The notes: generated by a model not told the origin, from the letters alone. DNA of 46,139 bases from Branchiostoma floridae (GCF_000003815.2 NW_023365791.1:274917-321055), one strand, 5' to 3'; positions 31,624 to 43,375 are shown, numbered from the stretch's first letter. Numbers and translations are program-made.

Positions 31624-33540
31624 AATTGTGTGCTGTTTTTAACCCACCATTACGGTATATTTAGCTGCAACGTGTCTTTATGTTCATCGGTTTGAAAATC
31701 TCCAAACTTGCTGTGTTAACTGTTGCCTCAAAGACGTCATAATTGGTGAATCCCCTAATGTTTGAAGGGGATGAAATGTCGAACGAGGGTGTGTGGTATT
31801 TGATTGAAGTCGTTTGTGATGTGTCTTTGATACTTCTTATAAAAAGAAGAGAGCTTCTTTTTTACGCTGTTTATAGTAAGTATGAAAAATATGCTTCTAT
31901 GTAGAATTGTTTCATATTGTGATGTAAATGTGGGTGAAAAGGTGTGAATAAATATTGCGACTACACATGCTTTTAAAGATAATGGCTCGTATTCAGTTTA
32001 TCAATATTGCACAAAATAAACTTCTTCTTTTTTAAATTTTAACCGACCAGTGTCCAGGGTATCTGAAAACATGGCAACGATTTTGATAACAGTCAGTTCT
32101 ACCCCTTTACAGATAATCTCTTTTCAGTGATCAATAACGATAGCTGTCAACTTGCAGAAAAGATCTGAAAAAAATGACTCTTTCGTCTCGTGAAATCTCT
32201 GAAAATCAAGCAACATATCTGTTGGTGTAAGTGACGTAGTTTCAGGCCCTTGTCACACATACACGTACACATAGCCAACCATGTCCTCCCAACTTTTACC
32301 ATCCAGTGGTTTGTAGTTTTAATCGTGAGCAAGATCACCTGTGGTTGGGAGTTTGTTCGCCTTGGTTACCTAGTACTAGAGTTTAAAAGTAGCCTGTCTA
32401 ATTTGCTATGAACCTCAGGAAAGTCATATGCTTAGATGCGATCATAGGAGTGAACTGGACCTAGAATAGGGAATAGAATAGATTCCATGCTATGCTCCCA
32501 ACTAGGGGTGGGTACCGGTAAAGAAAATCCAGGTCCAGGTACGGGTCAGGTCTAGAGAAAAGAACCTGGATCTACTTCAGTATGTGAAAACTTGTGAATG
32601 GGCAATACTAAAAGCAATGGTCCATTTCACTACAGTACAAATAAATCTGTTTGATGGAGTATTCATTCGGCGCACATCATTGGCGTTGTAAAACCCTACA
32701 AGGCGAAACTGCCTCTGTACGATTGTTATTTACGCTTTTGCTATTTTCTTCGACCAATAAAAAATGGTCCAATAAAAAATGGCTTTGAACCGGTGTCATA
32801 GCGAGCTCCGCCCCCTCCCCCGTGATGTCAGGTGTGGGGGGGGGGGGGGGGCAGATCTTTGTGACACCGGTACGATATAACGGCACCCACGCCTACCCCC
32901 AACCCAGCGCCCGTCGGACCTTGGTTGCCGCTTGGAGAGTAGTGTTGGGCCAGATAAAAGACGTGGGAAGATCCTGAATACTGGGGCTTAGGGGCCGACG
33001 TCGAGACTTAAGGGCAGGTCCTAAATGTGTGGCAGGGGTTTAAGGGCCTACAGTCGTTGTCTTCACTTGTCACTTTTGTTCCAAAATACGAATGTCGAGC
33101 GAAGAATAATGACGTTTTTGAGGTCAGTCACCCTTTGTCATTCAGGTTTCTCGGGAAGTCGATCAAGCCTGAAGTCACTGCTCCTAATTAGGCTAACAAG
33201 TTGTTGACAATTCAGTTAGACCACACGCATAAACTGATTTCGACTGTTGTAATTCCTGGTAACAAAATTAACTTTTTGTCAGGCTAGTTTCAAAGAGAGC
33301 TGGGGGTAAGAACGACTAGGCCGTCTCAAGTGATAGCGTCTCTCTCTCTCTCTTTGTGTAAACGATCATTCCTGGCAACGCATCAAAACAAATACGAAAC
33401 AAAACAAAACAACAAGCAAACAAAAAACACGGTGGTTCTTCAATCCATGATCCTGGCTCTATCTCTCCATGTCTGTATCCGTATTTAAATTTATATAGCC
33501 GGTCTAATCGCCTTTGGCGTAACATACCAGCTTCAGCTAT
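31624..33540. other. Repeat-poor region without recognised gene
   Basis: Poly-G at about 32835-32850 lies between ACCGGTGTCA and TGACACCGGT, an inverted pair at about 32790-32872. A TC dinucleotide run lies at 33338-33353. No open frame has a domain or a family resemblance. Confidence 0.5.
31947..32020 (+). terminator. Candidate poly(A) signals after gene C
   Basis: AATAAA at 31947-31952 and 32015-32020. Both are more than 1 kb after the stop, with MITEs in between (30946-31144, 31214-31412, 31453-31623), so assignment to gene C is uncertain. Confidence 0.25.
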
Positions 33541-33547
33541 ATACGAT

Positions 33548-33719
33548 CTCATTTCCAAACCGTGACCCGACCGGAATGTTTGCGGAAACGAAAAGTGTAA
33601 GTGTTTATAAAGGAATATACACAGATAATGATTATGAACATTCTGTGTGTTTTGTTGTCTTTTATAAGATAGTTTTCGTTCGATTCCCTGAAGCTGTCCG
33701 GTTGGGCCCCGGTTTTGAT
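33548..33719. mobile_element. Palindromic MITE family 1, copy 8, decayed
   Basis: CATTTCCAAACCGTGACCCG left and TTGGGCCCCGGTTTTGATAAA right; inner GCGGAAACGAAAAG and TTTTCGTTCGATTCCC arms. Confidence 0.6.
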
Positions 33720-33994
33720 AAATATCTCACCACTAGCTTGCAGCAGAAGGCTATGCGTACGGTTGAGACAGGGCTTTTTGGGTCTGTATGTAGGTCAAAA
33801 GCATATTACTATAAGTTGTGAATGGATCTTGGTGATATTTGGTAGGTGTGTAGCGGTTGTAGAAAGGCAGATCTCCGAACTCTTGCATTATTTGCATATC
33901 ATTGTGTATATTTCTTTCTTCGTACAGATCATGGAAATTCGCCGTATTTTATTCAGTTATTCCTCTTGGAACACTTCGACAAAAACGTCCATGC

Positions 33995-34248
33995 AGTTCC
34001 AGCCTAACAAGTTGCTAGCTGTGGAGTCCAAAACATACATGCCTTTTTTCTTTTGTCAAAAACTAGTAGCCACCAAAAAACCAAGTCCTGGACAAAAGAT
34101 ACAAAAACCGGAAGTTTTGCTGCAGTACCATGGCCAAACACCAGAGGCCCCAAAATTGACCCTGACCTTTATCTTCCCAACGTATACCAATTTAATCATT
34201 ATAATTCAAAGTTTGCCACCAAAATACATCTGGAAACACACACACACA
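33995..34248. repeat. GCCGCTAGGGGGCCC-family fragment ending at a gap
   Basis: TTTTGCTGCAGTACCATGGCC and CCTGACCTTTATCTTCCCAAC match the 10.7 kb copy. It ends in a CA run that meets the N gap. Confidence 0.55.
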
Positions 34249-34348
34249 NNNNNNNNNNNNNNNNNNNNNNNNNNNNNNNNNNNNNNNNNNNNNNNNNNNN
34301 NNNNNNNNNNNNNNNNNNNNNNNNNNNNNNNNNNNNNNNNNNNNNNNN
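34249..34348. other. Assembly gap, 100 N
   Basis: A placeholder run of exactly 100 N after a CA microsatellite. Confidence 1.
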
Positions 34349-34456
34349 AGGCTTCCGTAACGTAAGGGTTGACTAAAACATCGCAGCTCGAGATAGCGGA
34401 CAGGCTTCCGTAACGTAAGGGTTGACGAAAAAAATCGCAGCTCGTAACGTAAGGTG
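34349..34456. repeat. Short tandem repeat, AGGCTTCCGTAACGTAAGGGTTGAC units
   Basis: Two units of about 55 bp plus a partial third, directly after the gap. The array may continue into the missing sequence. Confidence 0.75.
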
Positions 34457-34699
34457 GAAAAACTTGGTTGTGTGTGTCTTGTGTCTTGTTAAGAAGGACC
34501 ACCCGTGCTAATGCCGTTATGTAAGGTTTGCTTGAGACTCGGTGTCCCTCTTGTGTCAGGATGGCGTGTGTCCCTTGTTAGGCTGTGGAAGGTTTTGGAC
34601 GAAGGGTTGATGGAAAATGTGTATACTGTCCCAGCCCAGACAACATGAAATTCAAGTACCTGATTGGCATGTAAGGTGGATTGTGTTGCAAACATCGGT

Positions 34700-35395
34700 G
34701 AATTCCCTTGGGTGCAATATCATTCTACGTTAGGTTTTCTGTTAGGTTTGGAAATGCCCAATGTTTCACAATGTCCAATTTCTTGCCATGTATAACCCGA
34801 TCCTGTCAGAAATACACAACCTTTCATCTCAAATCCTTCGATATGACATGGGAGCGATAAAAGGCAATTCATCGTCTACATAACCACACGATTTTGGGGC
34901 CCCATTCATATTTCGGAGGGAATACTTCTGAGTGCCCACCCGCGGAGTAATACCGGAACGAGGCCTTCAGTGCGGATTACAGATCCGGTCAGATTTGAAC
35001 TTTGACCCGAAACCTTGACCTGGCGTTTTCCTACGCGCCTGGAGCGAGCTTTGTGCGTATTCAAAGTGCGTTTCGAAGGTAGATATATTTATTACCTTTG
35101 CCAGAATGTCAAGGTAATGTTTTAGGCTTGTACGTCTGTCTGTCTGTCTGTCTGTCTGTCTTTCTGTCTGTCTTTGAACAGCATCACTCGAAAAGCGCCT
35201 TTGATTGATCCTGATGATATTTGGTAGGTGGATATAGGGGTCGTAATCCCCATACTACTTCTCTTGCCCTCGCATGTTCTAAGTTTATGACCTTTGTGAT
35301 TGTCCTGCTCAGACTTTTTTTGTCAATTTAACCCTCCTAAGCTGGTTGTTTAATCTGATCAGTAAAACGTGACCTATTCTGTGCTGCTGCTGCAG
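34700..35395. other. Region without recognised gene; CCTTTGCCAGAAT element end and (CTGT)n
   Basis: TTACCTTTGCCAGAATGTCAAGG at about 35091 is an end of the element family seen at 25945; a CTGT run follows at 35135-35175. Nothing coding recognised. Confidence 0.5.
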
Positions 35396-35422
35396 ACTTC
35401 CAGATCAATGCGGTTTCCTGTG
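35396..35422 (+). other. Candidate orphan 27-nt microexon
   Basis: CTGCTGCTGCAG precedes and GTAAGA follows a 27-nt segment that in phase 1 reads FQINAVSC flanked by split codons, with one Cys, like the post-CTLD microexons of genes A to C. No CTLD exon is visible beside it, so this may be chance or a relic. Confidence 0.2.
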
Positions 35423-35461
35423 GTAAGAAATGCCACAAACCTGTATTTACTGGACCCACCT

Positions 35462-37283
35462 ACAGGAATCATATATGTGCATCCCGTATATATACGGGTT
35501 CATCAGGACAGCCTTGTAGATACCAGATCTATACATATATTACTGTATGTACATAGTACATATCATATTGTACATAGTATATATTGAAATATGTTCGTGT
35601 TTTGTTTTAGGGAAATATAGTCTTAACCAGCCACGACAACTCATTAGTGATGAGAGTCCTTGTTTCTTACTTTATGACCAACGAATTTAGCGTAGAGCGT
35701 TGTCGGGACCCCCCATTGGGGCCCTCCTTCCTGTCCAGGCACAATTCAGTCTGAGAAAAAAATATTTCAGGCAGTGTAGCGATCTCAATCATAAAATTCT
35801 TGAGAGTTTATCTTAGTGATAGAAGGGGGACTTAAATCCTTAAATAATTGTAAAAGCTACTCCCCATAAAAATCTCACGGCCCTACTGAATAATACATGT
35901 GTATATACACACCACACATACATACATAGGTACATACATACATGATTATTACCACCCATGCGCCTTCTTTGCTGCGCGGGACACTGTAGTGAGACCCCGG
36001 GACTAAATGGGAACCCATAACCATATCATCAGTTTATTTACGCATTTTGATCGCAAGGTACCCCAAACTTAGCATATAACGAAAAGAACGACGTCGTTAT
36101 ATCGTTTATCAAACTGTTGTTAGTCTACCAGCCATATTTCAAAACAGGGCTAATTGGCTACACATTGAGTTCCTAAATGCATAATTAGAGAGAATTTTGT
36201 TCGTGAACAAAAATGTGACTGCAAACAAAGGAATAGAATGCCACCCAAGCTATCCCATCAGTCATTGCGATAGAGGCGATAAATTTGAGTGATTTATTTT
36301 CTTTTTACGCTGCGTTCGACTACTAGTATCACGTGCTGCAGTGCATACCATGTGGTGCCAACGTCAGGTCAAAAGAATCGACATAGCAAACATATTAATT
36401 AATCTTTGTCAGACCATTCTTGGTCGGTCATACTTTTCCGGAAATCGTCTGCTTACAAACTGCAATGGCTGCTGGGATAGCATCATATTTCCATTGTCGC
36501 CATTTTGATTCTGTTTGAATTCACAAAATAGGCGCAATAACGCTGATATTTGCCGCATATATGACATGTAGCAAGTAGAATGCAGGATATGTAAGTTGTA
36601 TGCGATACACTATAAACGGACTAAGTATGTTTGTTATGATCAAGGAGGTTCATCGTCTGTAAATCTGTGAACTTTCAGCGGTCGATTTGTCTGTTATCAA
36701 ATGATTCCGACAGCATTATTTTGTATTGTAGGCTGCAGCCGTCAGTAGCGTACCTTCAACAGGAAATCTTTGCCATGGTCGTGAATAATGGATATGGTAG
36801 CCTCATACAAAAGATTGTGAAACTACCCGTTATTGTACCACCGTTTGAGAAAAGCTTGGTGGAAAAGGCGATGTCCCGTATTCCTAAACAGAAACATCAA
36901 AGCCCAAGAACGTTCTTTTCTCTGTAAATATAGTATAATGCCGCAACACCTGCCGTGCGATTCTACATATCTCTAAAACCCAGGCCTGTGGAGAAATTAA
37001 TTGAAAAGTCGGTGTCGTACAGCTCATAAAACTTTAAAACTCCCAAACTAGCAAGACACATCTTCCTCGCAGGAACTTCCAGTTGATGCTCGATTGTTAG
37101 TCTTTATTGAAATATGTTGTAATATGTAATATGTACATGACCGACAAATGCAAAGTTAATCTTATCAAACTTTGTTTCTTGCTGTCGATAAGTGCTGGAA
37201 ATATTGAATCCCACAATAAAGACATGTAATTTCTGTATTACACTGTTTACAGTCTATATATTAGAATCCACACTGCCGCAAAC
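35462..37283. repeat. Segmental direct duplication, copy 1
   Basis: Nearly identical to 40496-43333 in the same orientation, with scattered substitutions and small indels. The left limit of homology is hidden by the gap before copy 2. Copy 1 lacks the 1,023-bp insert and continues into about 460 bp (to 37743) that copy 2 lacks. Confidence 0.92.
36732..36927 (+). CDS. Possible terminal exon of an unknown gene (copy 1)
   Basis: TTTTGTATTGTAG precedes an open frame of about 65 codons (AYLQQEIFAMVVNNGYGSL... ending RTFFSL, TAA), with AATAAA near 37215 about 290 nt later. It is duplicated at 41766-41960 with one Leu to Pro change. No upstream exon or domain is recognised, and it could be non-coding. 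Confidence 0.22.
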
Positions 37284-37408
37284 TGTAGATTTTAAAATTA
37301 CATAGATGAATTCCAAGACCAAAGACAAGTATTAGTGACCGAATGGGTGTTGTATTCATCGGTATTTTGATGAATTCCACGGCCAAATGACCTTACTAGC
37401 AACGGAAT

Positions 37409-37453
37409 GGACGCTGGGTTAATCAACTTGCCAAGTTGATGAACCCAGCGTCC
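37409..37453. repeat. Palindrome
   Basis: GGACGCTGGGTT and AACCCAGCGTCC are inverted around TCAACTTGCCAAGTTGA. It lies among diverged minisatellite-like units (37330-37460), so it looks like an old member of the 66-bp family. Confidence 0.75.
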
Positions 37454-37784
37454 AACCACAATACTAAGACAAAGACAACTCCATGTATGCTGAAAAATAA
37501 CATTGGTTTTTCAGTTTTCAGTTAAAACGAAGGCAAGTATGGGAGAGTTAAAATCTTTACCTTCATATCTACGGTCCCAATAAAGCCATCCTAGGTTTGT
37601 GCAAACCACTTTAAAAGTATACGTACCTTTTTTGAACTTCTAGCTCTGTATAGTCTTTATCAATTCAAATTGTTACAAATGGTAACGTTCTCTGTATTGT
37701 ATCACACAATCGATTGACATAAATTAGCTAAAATTGATTACTCTGTGTAAAAGGATTAGTGAAAGGGCGTTTTACTATCCACAG

Positions 37785-38391
37785 CCAAATGTCAGTATTA
37801 GCGACGGAATGCCCGTTGATTTCATCCATATATATTGATGAAATCCACAGCCAAATGTCAGCACATTTGTATTAGCAACGGAATGCCCATGGATTTCATC
37901 ACAACATATTAATGAAATCCACAGCCAAATGCCAGTATTAGCGACGTGGATTTCATCACTACATACTGATGAAGTCCACAGCCAAATGTCAGTATTAGCG
38001 GCGGAATGCCCGTGGATTTCATTACTACATACTGATTAAGTCCACAGCCAAATGTCAGTATTAGCGGCGGAATGCCCGTGGATTTCATCACTACATACTG
38101 ATGAAGTCGACAGCCAAATGTCAGTATTAGCGGCGGAATGCCCGTGGATTTCATCACTACATACTGATGAAGTCCACAGCCAAATGTCAGTATTAGCGGC
38201 GGAATGCCCGTGGATTTCATCACTACATACTGATGAAGTCCACAGCCAAATGTCAGTATTAGCGGCGGAATGCCCGTGGATTTCATCACTACATATCGAT
38301 GAAATCCACAGCCGTGGAGTTCATCATCCTTCTACCGATGAAATCCACAGCCGTGGATTTCATCAACATAGTGATGAACTCCACAGCTGTG
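37785..38391. repeat. 66-bp minisatellite, array 1
   Basis: About eight units, the last five exactly 66 bp apart (37984, 38050, 38116, 38182, 38248). Each unit holds GTGGATTTCATC and GATGAAGTCCAC, an inverted pair with a 10-nt loop. It ends with a palindromic cassette at 38291-38391 that runs into a gap. Confidence 0.95.
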
Positions 38392-38491
38392 NNNNNNNNN
38401 NNNNNNNNNNNNNNNNNNNNNNNNNNNNNNNNNNNNNNNNNNNNNNNNNNNNNNNNNNNNNNNNNNNNNNNNNNNNNNNNNNNNNNNNNNN
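38392..38491. other. Assembly gap, 100 N
   Basis: Placed between the palindromic end of array 1 and the 206-bp satellite, exactly where hairpins hinder sequencing. Confidence 1.
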
Positions 38492-39466
38492 ACGGGTTTA
38501 CTTTGATATTTAGTGTTGAAAAAAACGCACATTTTGTTTGAAATTTCGGAAGTCCGATAGTAAGGGGTCGCTTTTTTGCGGTTACCGAAGGGTTCGCTTA
38601 GCGGTTAGCGGTTATCCCCCAGGTGAGCCTTCATTCGTATGTAGAAAAGTTACAAAGTAATTTTGGGTACTCAAATCACTTTTTACCTTTTGCCCACGGG
38701 TTTTACTATGATACTCAAGTGTTGAAAGTAACGCACATTTTGTTTGAAATTTCGGAAGTCCGATCGTAAGGGGTCGCTTTTTTGCGGTTACCGAAGGGTT
38801 CGCTTAGCGGTTAGCGGTTATCCCCCAGGTGAGCCAACATTCGTATGTAGAAAAGTTACAAAGTAATTTTGGGTACTCAAATCACTTTTTACCTTTTGCC
38901 CACGGGTTTAACTTTGATATTTAAGTGTTGAAAATAACGCACATTTTGTTTGTAATTTCGGAAGTCCGATAGTAAGGGGTCGCTTTTTTGCGGTTACCGA
39001 AGGGTTCGCTTAGCGGTTAGCGGTTATCCCCCAGGTGAGCCTTCATTCGTATGTAGAAAAGTTACAAAGTAATTTTGGGCACTCAAATCACTTTTTACCT
39101 TTTGCCCACGGGTTTTACTTTGATATTCAAGTGTTGAAAGTAACGCACATTTTGTTTGAAATTTCGGAAGTCCGATCGTAAGGGGTCGCTTTTTTGCGGT
39201 TACCGAAGGGTTCGCTTAGCGGTTAGCGGTTATCCCCCAGGTGAGCCAACATTCGTATATAGAAAAGTTACAAAGTAATTTTGGGTACTCAAATCACTTT
39301 TTACCTTTTGCCCACGGGTTTTACTATGATAATCAAGTGTTGAAGGTAACGCACATTTTGTTTGAAATTTCGGAAGTCCGATCGTAAGGGGTTGCTTTCT
39401 TTGCGGTTACCGAAGGGTTCGCTTAGCGGTAAGCGGTTATCCCCCAGGTGAGCCTTCATTCGTCAT
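38492..39466. repeat. 206-bp satellite, about 4.7 units
   Basis: Unit starts (ACGGGTTT) are at 38492, 38696, 38902, 39108 and 39314. Units contain GGTCGCTTTTTTGCGGTTACC and TTAGCGGTTAGCGGTTATCC. Units 1 and 3 share one variant set and units 2 and 4 another. Confidence 0.95.
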
Positions 39467-39586
39467 TTTCGGGTTTTGCTATGATTTGCGTCTTATATTC
39501 GCGGATTACTTCGCAATTCGAACCGTAACCTTACGGCCTCATACCGGACTTTGGTTGCCTCATTTACGATAGTGCTTAAATATGCA

Positions 39587-40495
39587 NNNNNNNNNNNNNN
39601 NNNNNNNNNNNNNNNNNNNNNNNNNNNNNNNNNNNNNNNNNNNNNNNNNNNNNNNNNNNNNNNNNNNNNNNNNNNNNNNNNNNNNNNNNNNNNNNNNNNN
39701 NNNNNNNNNNNNNNNNNNNNNNNNNNNNNNNNNNNNNNNNNNNNNNNNNNNNNNNNNNNNNNNNNNNNNNNNNNNNNNNNNNNNNNNNNNNNNNNNNNNN
39801 NNNNNNNNNNNNNNNNNNNNNNNNNNNNNNNNNNNNNNNNNNNNNNNNNNNNNNNNNNNNNNNNNNNNNNNNNNNNNNNNNNNNNNNNNNNNNNNNNNNN
39901 NNNNNNNNNNNNNNNNNNNNNNNNNNNNNNNNNNNNNNNNNNNNNNNNNNNNNNNNNNNNNNNNNNNNNNNNNNNNNNNNNNNNNNNNNNNNNNNNNNNN
40001 NNNNNNNNNNNNNNNNNNNNNNNNNNNNNNNNNNNNNNNNNNNNNNNNNNNNNNNNNNNNNNNNNNNNNNNNNNNNNNNNNNNNNNNNNNNNNNNNNNNN
40101 NNNNNNNNNNNNNNNNNNNNNNNNNNNNNNNNNNNNNNNNNNNNNNNNNNNNNNNNNNNNNNNNNNNNNNNNNNNNNNNNNNNNNNNNNNNNNNNNNNNN
40201 NNNNNNNNNNNNNNNNNNNNNNNNNNNNNNNNNNNNNNNNNNNNNNNNNNNNNNNNNNNNNNNNNNNNNNNNNNNNNNNNNNNNNNNNNNNNNNNNNNNN
40301 NNNNNNNNNNNNNNNNNNNNNNNNNNNNNNNNNNNNNNNNNNNNNNNNNNNNNNNNNNNNNNNNNNNNNNNNNNNNNNNNNNNNNNNNNNNNNNNNNNNN
40401 NNNNNNNNNNNNNNNNNNNNNNNNNNNNNNNNNNNNNNNNNNNNNNNNNNNNNNNNNNNNNNNNNNNNNNNNNNNNNNNNNNNNNNNNNNNNNNN
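39587..40495. other. Assembly gap, 909 N
   Basis: Hides the left end of segmental duplication copy 2. All open frames across it are artefacts. Confidence 1.
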
Positions 40496-41765
40496 ACAGG
40501 AATCATATATGTGCATCCCGTATATATACGGGTTCATCAGGACAGCCTTGTAGATACCAGATCTATACATATATTACTGTATGTACATAGTACATATCAT
40601 ATTGTACATAGTATATATTGAAATATGTTCGTGTTTTGTTTTAGGGAAATATAGTCTTAACAAGCCACGACAACTCATTAGTGATGAGAGTCCTAGTTTC
40701 TTACTTTATGACCAACGAATTTAGCGTAGAGCCTTGTCGGGACCCCCCCATTGGGGCCCTCCTTCCTGTCCAGGCACAATTTCTGAGAAAAAATATTTCA
40801 GGCAGTGTAGCGATCTCAATCATAAAATTCTTGAGAGTTTATCTTAGTGATAGAAGGGGGACTTAAATCCTTAAATAATTGTAAAAGCTACTCCCCATAA
40901 AAATCTCACGGCCCTACTGAATAATACATGTGTATATACACACCACACATGCATACATAGGTTCATACATACATAGATACATACATGATTATTACCACCC
41001 ATGCGCCTTCTATGCTGCGCGTAGTGAGACCCCGGGACTAAATGGGAACCCATAACCATATCATCAGTTTATTTACGCATTTTGATCGCAAGGTACCCCA
41101 AACTTAGCATTTAACGAAAAGAACGACGTCGTTATATCGTTTATCAAACTGTTGTTAGTCTACCAGCCATATTTCAAAACAGGGCTAATTGGCTACACAT
41201 ATTGAATTCCTAAATGCATAATTAGAGAGAATTTTGTTCGTGAACAAAAATGTGACTGCAAAGGAATAAAATGGCACCCAAGCTATCCCATCAGTCATTG
41301 CGAAAGAGGCGATAAATTTGAGTGATTTATTTTCTTTTTACGCTGCGTTCGACTACTAGTATCACGTGCTGCAATGCATACCATGTGGTGCCAACGTCAG
41401 GTCAAAAGAATCGACATATCAAACATATTAATTAATCTTTGTCAGACCATTCTTGGTCGGTCATACTTTTCCGGAAATCGTCGGCTTACAAACTGCAATG
41501 GCTGCTGGGATAGCATCATATTTCCATTGTCGCCATTTTGATTCTGTTTGAATTCACAAAATAGGCACAATAACGCTGATATTTGCCGCATATATGACAT
41601 GTAGCAAGTAGAATGCAGGATATGTAAGTTGTATGCGATACACTATAAACGGACTAAGTATGTTTGTTATGATCAAGGAGGTTCATCGTCTGTGAATCTG
41701 TGAACTTTCAGCGGTCGATTTGTCTGTTATCAAATGATTCCGACAGCATTATTTTGTATTAAAGG

Positions 41766-41960
41766 CTGCAGCCGTCAGTAGCGTACCCTCAACAGGAAAT
41801 CTTTGCCATGGTCGTGAATAATGGATATGGTAGCCTCATACAAAAGATTGTGAAACTACCCGTTATTGTACCACCGTTTGAGAAAAGCTTGGTGGAAAAG
41901 GCGATGTCCCGTATTCCTAAACAGAAACATCAAAGCCCAAGAACGTTCTTTTCTCTGTAA
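41766..41960 (+). CDS. Possible terminal exon of an unknown gene (copy 2)
   Basis: Second copy of the open frame at 36732-36927, still open to the same TAA. The preceding bases read ATTAAAG instead of ATTGTAG, and CTT became CCT. Same doubts as for copy 1. Confidence 0.18.
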   Translation: MQPSVAYPQQEIFAMVVNNGYGSLIQKIVKLPVIVPPFEKSLVEKAMSRIPKQKHQSPRTFFSL

Positions 41961-42138
41961 ATATAGTATAATGCAACACCTGCCGTGCGATTCTACATAT
42001 CTCTAAAACCTAGGCTTGTGGAGAAATTAATTGAAAAGTTGGTGTCGTACAGCTCATAAAACTTTAAAACTCCCAAACTAGCAAGACACATCTTCCTCGC
42101 AGGAACTTCCAGTTGATGCTCGATTGTTAGTCTTTATT

Positions 42139-43161
42139 ACCTCCATGAAATGTCATGGAGGTTATATTTTACCCTGCGTTTGTCTGTCTGTGTGTCTGTG
42201 TGTCTGTCTGTGTGTAAACAAGATATCTCAAGAACGGCTGGGTGAATTGGTTTCATACTTGGTGTGTTGGTAAGGTGTGATAAAAGCTGGAAATGATTAG
42301 ATTTTGGGCCCCCTAGCGGTTTCCCTTGGTACTGCAGCGCAACTTCCGGGTTTGCTATCTCGTGTTCCGAACAAGCTATGGTTACGATTTTGGGGTGTTA
42401 GATAGCTCTTGTGCTCAGGAATAAGTGACATAAGTTTGGGCCCCCTAGCGGCTAGTTTTGGGATGGCAGGGGCATTTTTGTCAAAAACTTCTCAAGACGA
42501 TAACTCAAGAAGGGGACAACGGATTTTCATGATTTGTGGTATGTAGGTACCCAGGTAGGTACCTTAGACAATGTTGTACAAAATGAAATACTAATTATGC
42601 AAAATAGGAGCACATTTGCATAATTAATGAGAATATTCTATCATAGCAATTTTTTCTATGTATCTCTTGTCCCGGACATGATATGGTCATGGCATTTACG
42701 TGGTAGATAGCTTTCAGTGTCATGACAAAGTGGGGCGGGTTTCAGCCCCGTAACATTTAATTTCGGAACTGCAGGGGCGTTTTTGTCAAGACATTCCAAA
42801 GATAACTGCAGAAAGGATTGACGGATTGGGCATCATTTTAGGCATGCAGGTAGTTCGGGCAAAGATGTTCATAATGATATGCATTTTATACAAATGAGGG
42901 CCTAATTTGCATAATTAATGAGGAAATTGTATAATCCCATTGTTTGCAATAACTGGACTTCAATAAATGTAACACTTGTTAATTATGATAGGTGTAATAT
43001 AAGCAGATACCAAATATGGTAATGAGGAAGTTTTTTGCATAATTTATGTAAAAATTGCAAAACCGCCTTATGATTAATGACGTTAATGTGTTGGTCAATT
43101 GCATGAAATTTACAAAAGCTCTAAATATTTCATGGAGGTATGAGGTCGCCGAACTCTAGTT
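42139..43161. mobile_element. 1,023-bp inserted repeat element
   Basis: Absent from copy 1, where TCTTTATT runs straight into GAAATATG. It starts ACCTCCATGAAATGTCATGG and ends near TTTCATGGAGGTATGAGG...CTCTAGTT, with at most a TT duplication. It contains GGGCCCCCTAGCGG twice, CTGTCTGT repeats and CATAATTAATGAG units: the reverse of the 10.7-12.7 kb repeat. No open frame. Confidence 0.8.
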
Positions 43162-43375
43162 GAAATATGTTTTAATATGTAATATGTACATGACCGACAA
43201 ATGCAAAGTTAATCTTATCAAACTTTGTTTCTTGCTGTCGATAAGTGCTGGAAATATTGAATCCCACAATAAAGACATGTAATTTCTGTATTACACTGTT
43301 TACAGTCTATATATTAGAATCCACACTGCCGCAAAAGTGTGTAAAAGGATTAGTGAAAGGGCGTTTTACTATCTA

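Larger units (their letters stand above)
40496..43333. repeat. Segmental direct duplication, copy 2
   Basis: Matches 35462-37283 in two blocks, 40496-42138 and 43162-43333, with a 1,023-bp insertion between. After it the sequence joins GTGTAAAAGGATTAGTGAAAGG, which in copy 1 lies about 460 bp further on (37745). Confidence 0.92.

Noticed and set aside
33715-34365. 216-codon plus-strand frame
   Set aside because: It crosses repeat fragments and a 100-N gap, with no recognisable protein feature.
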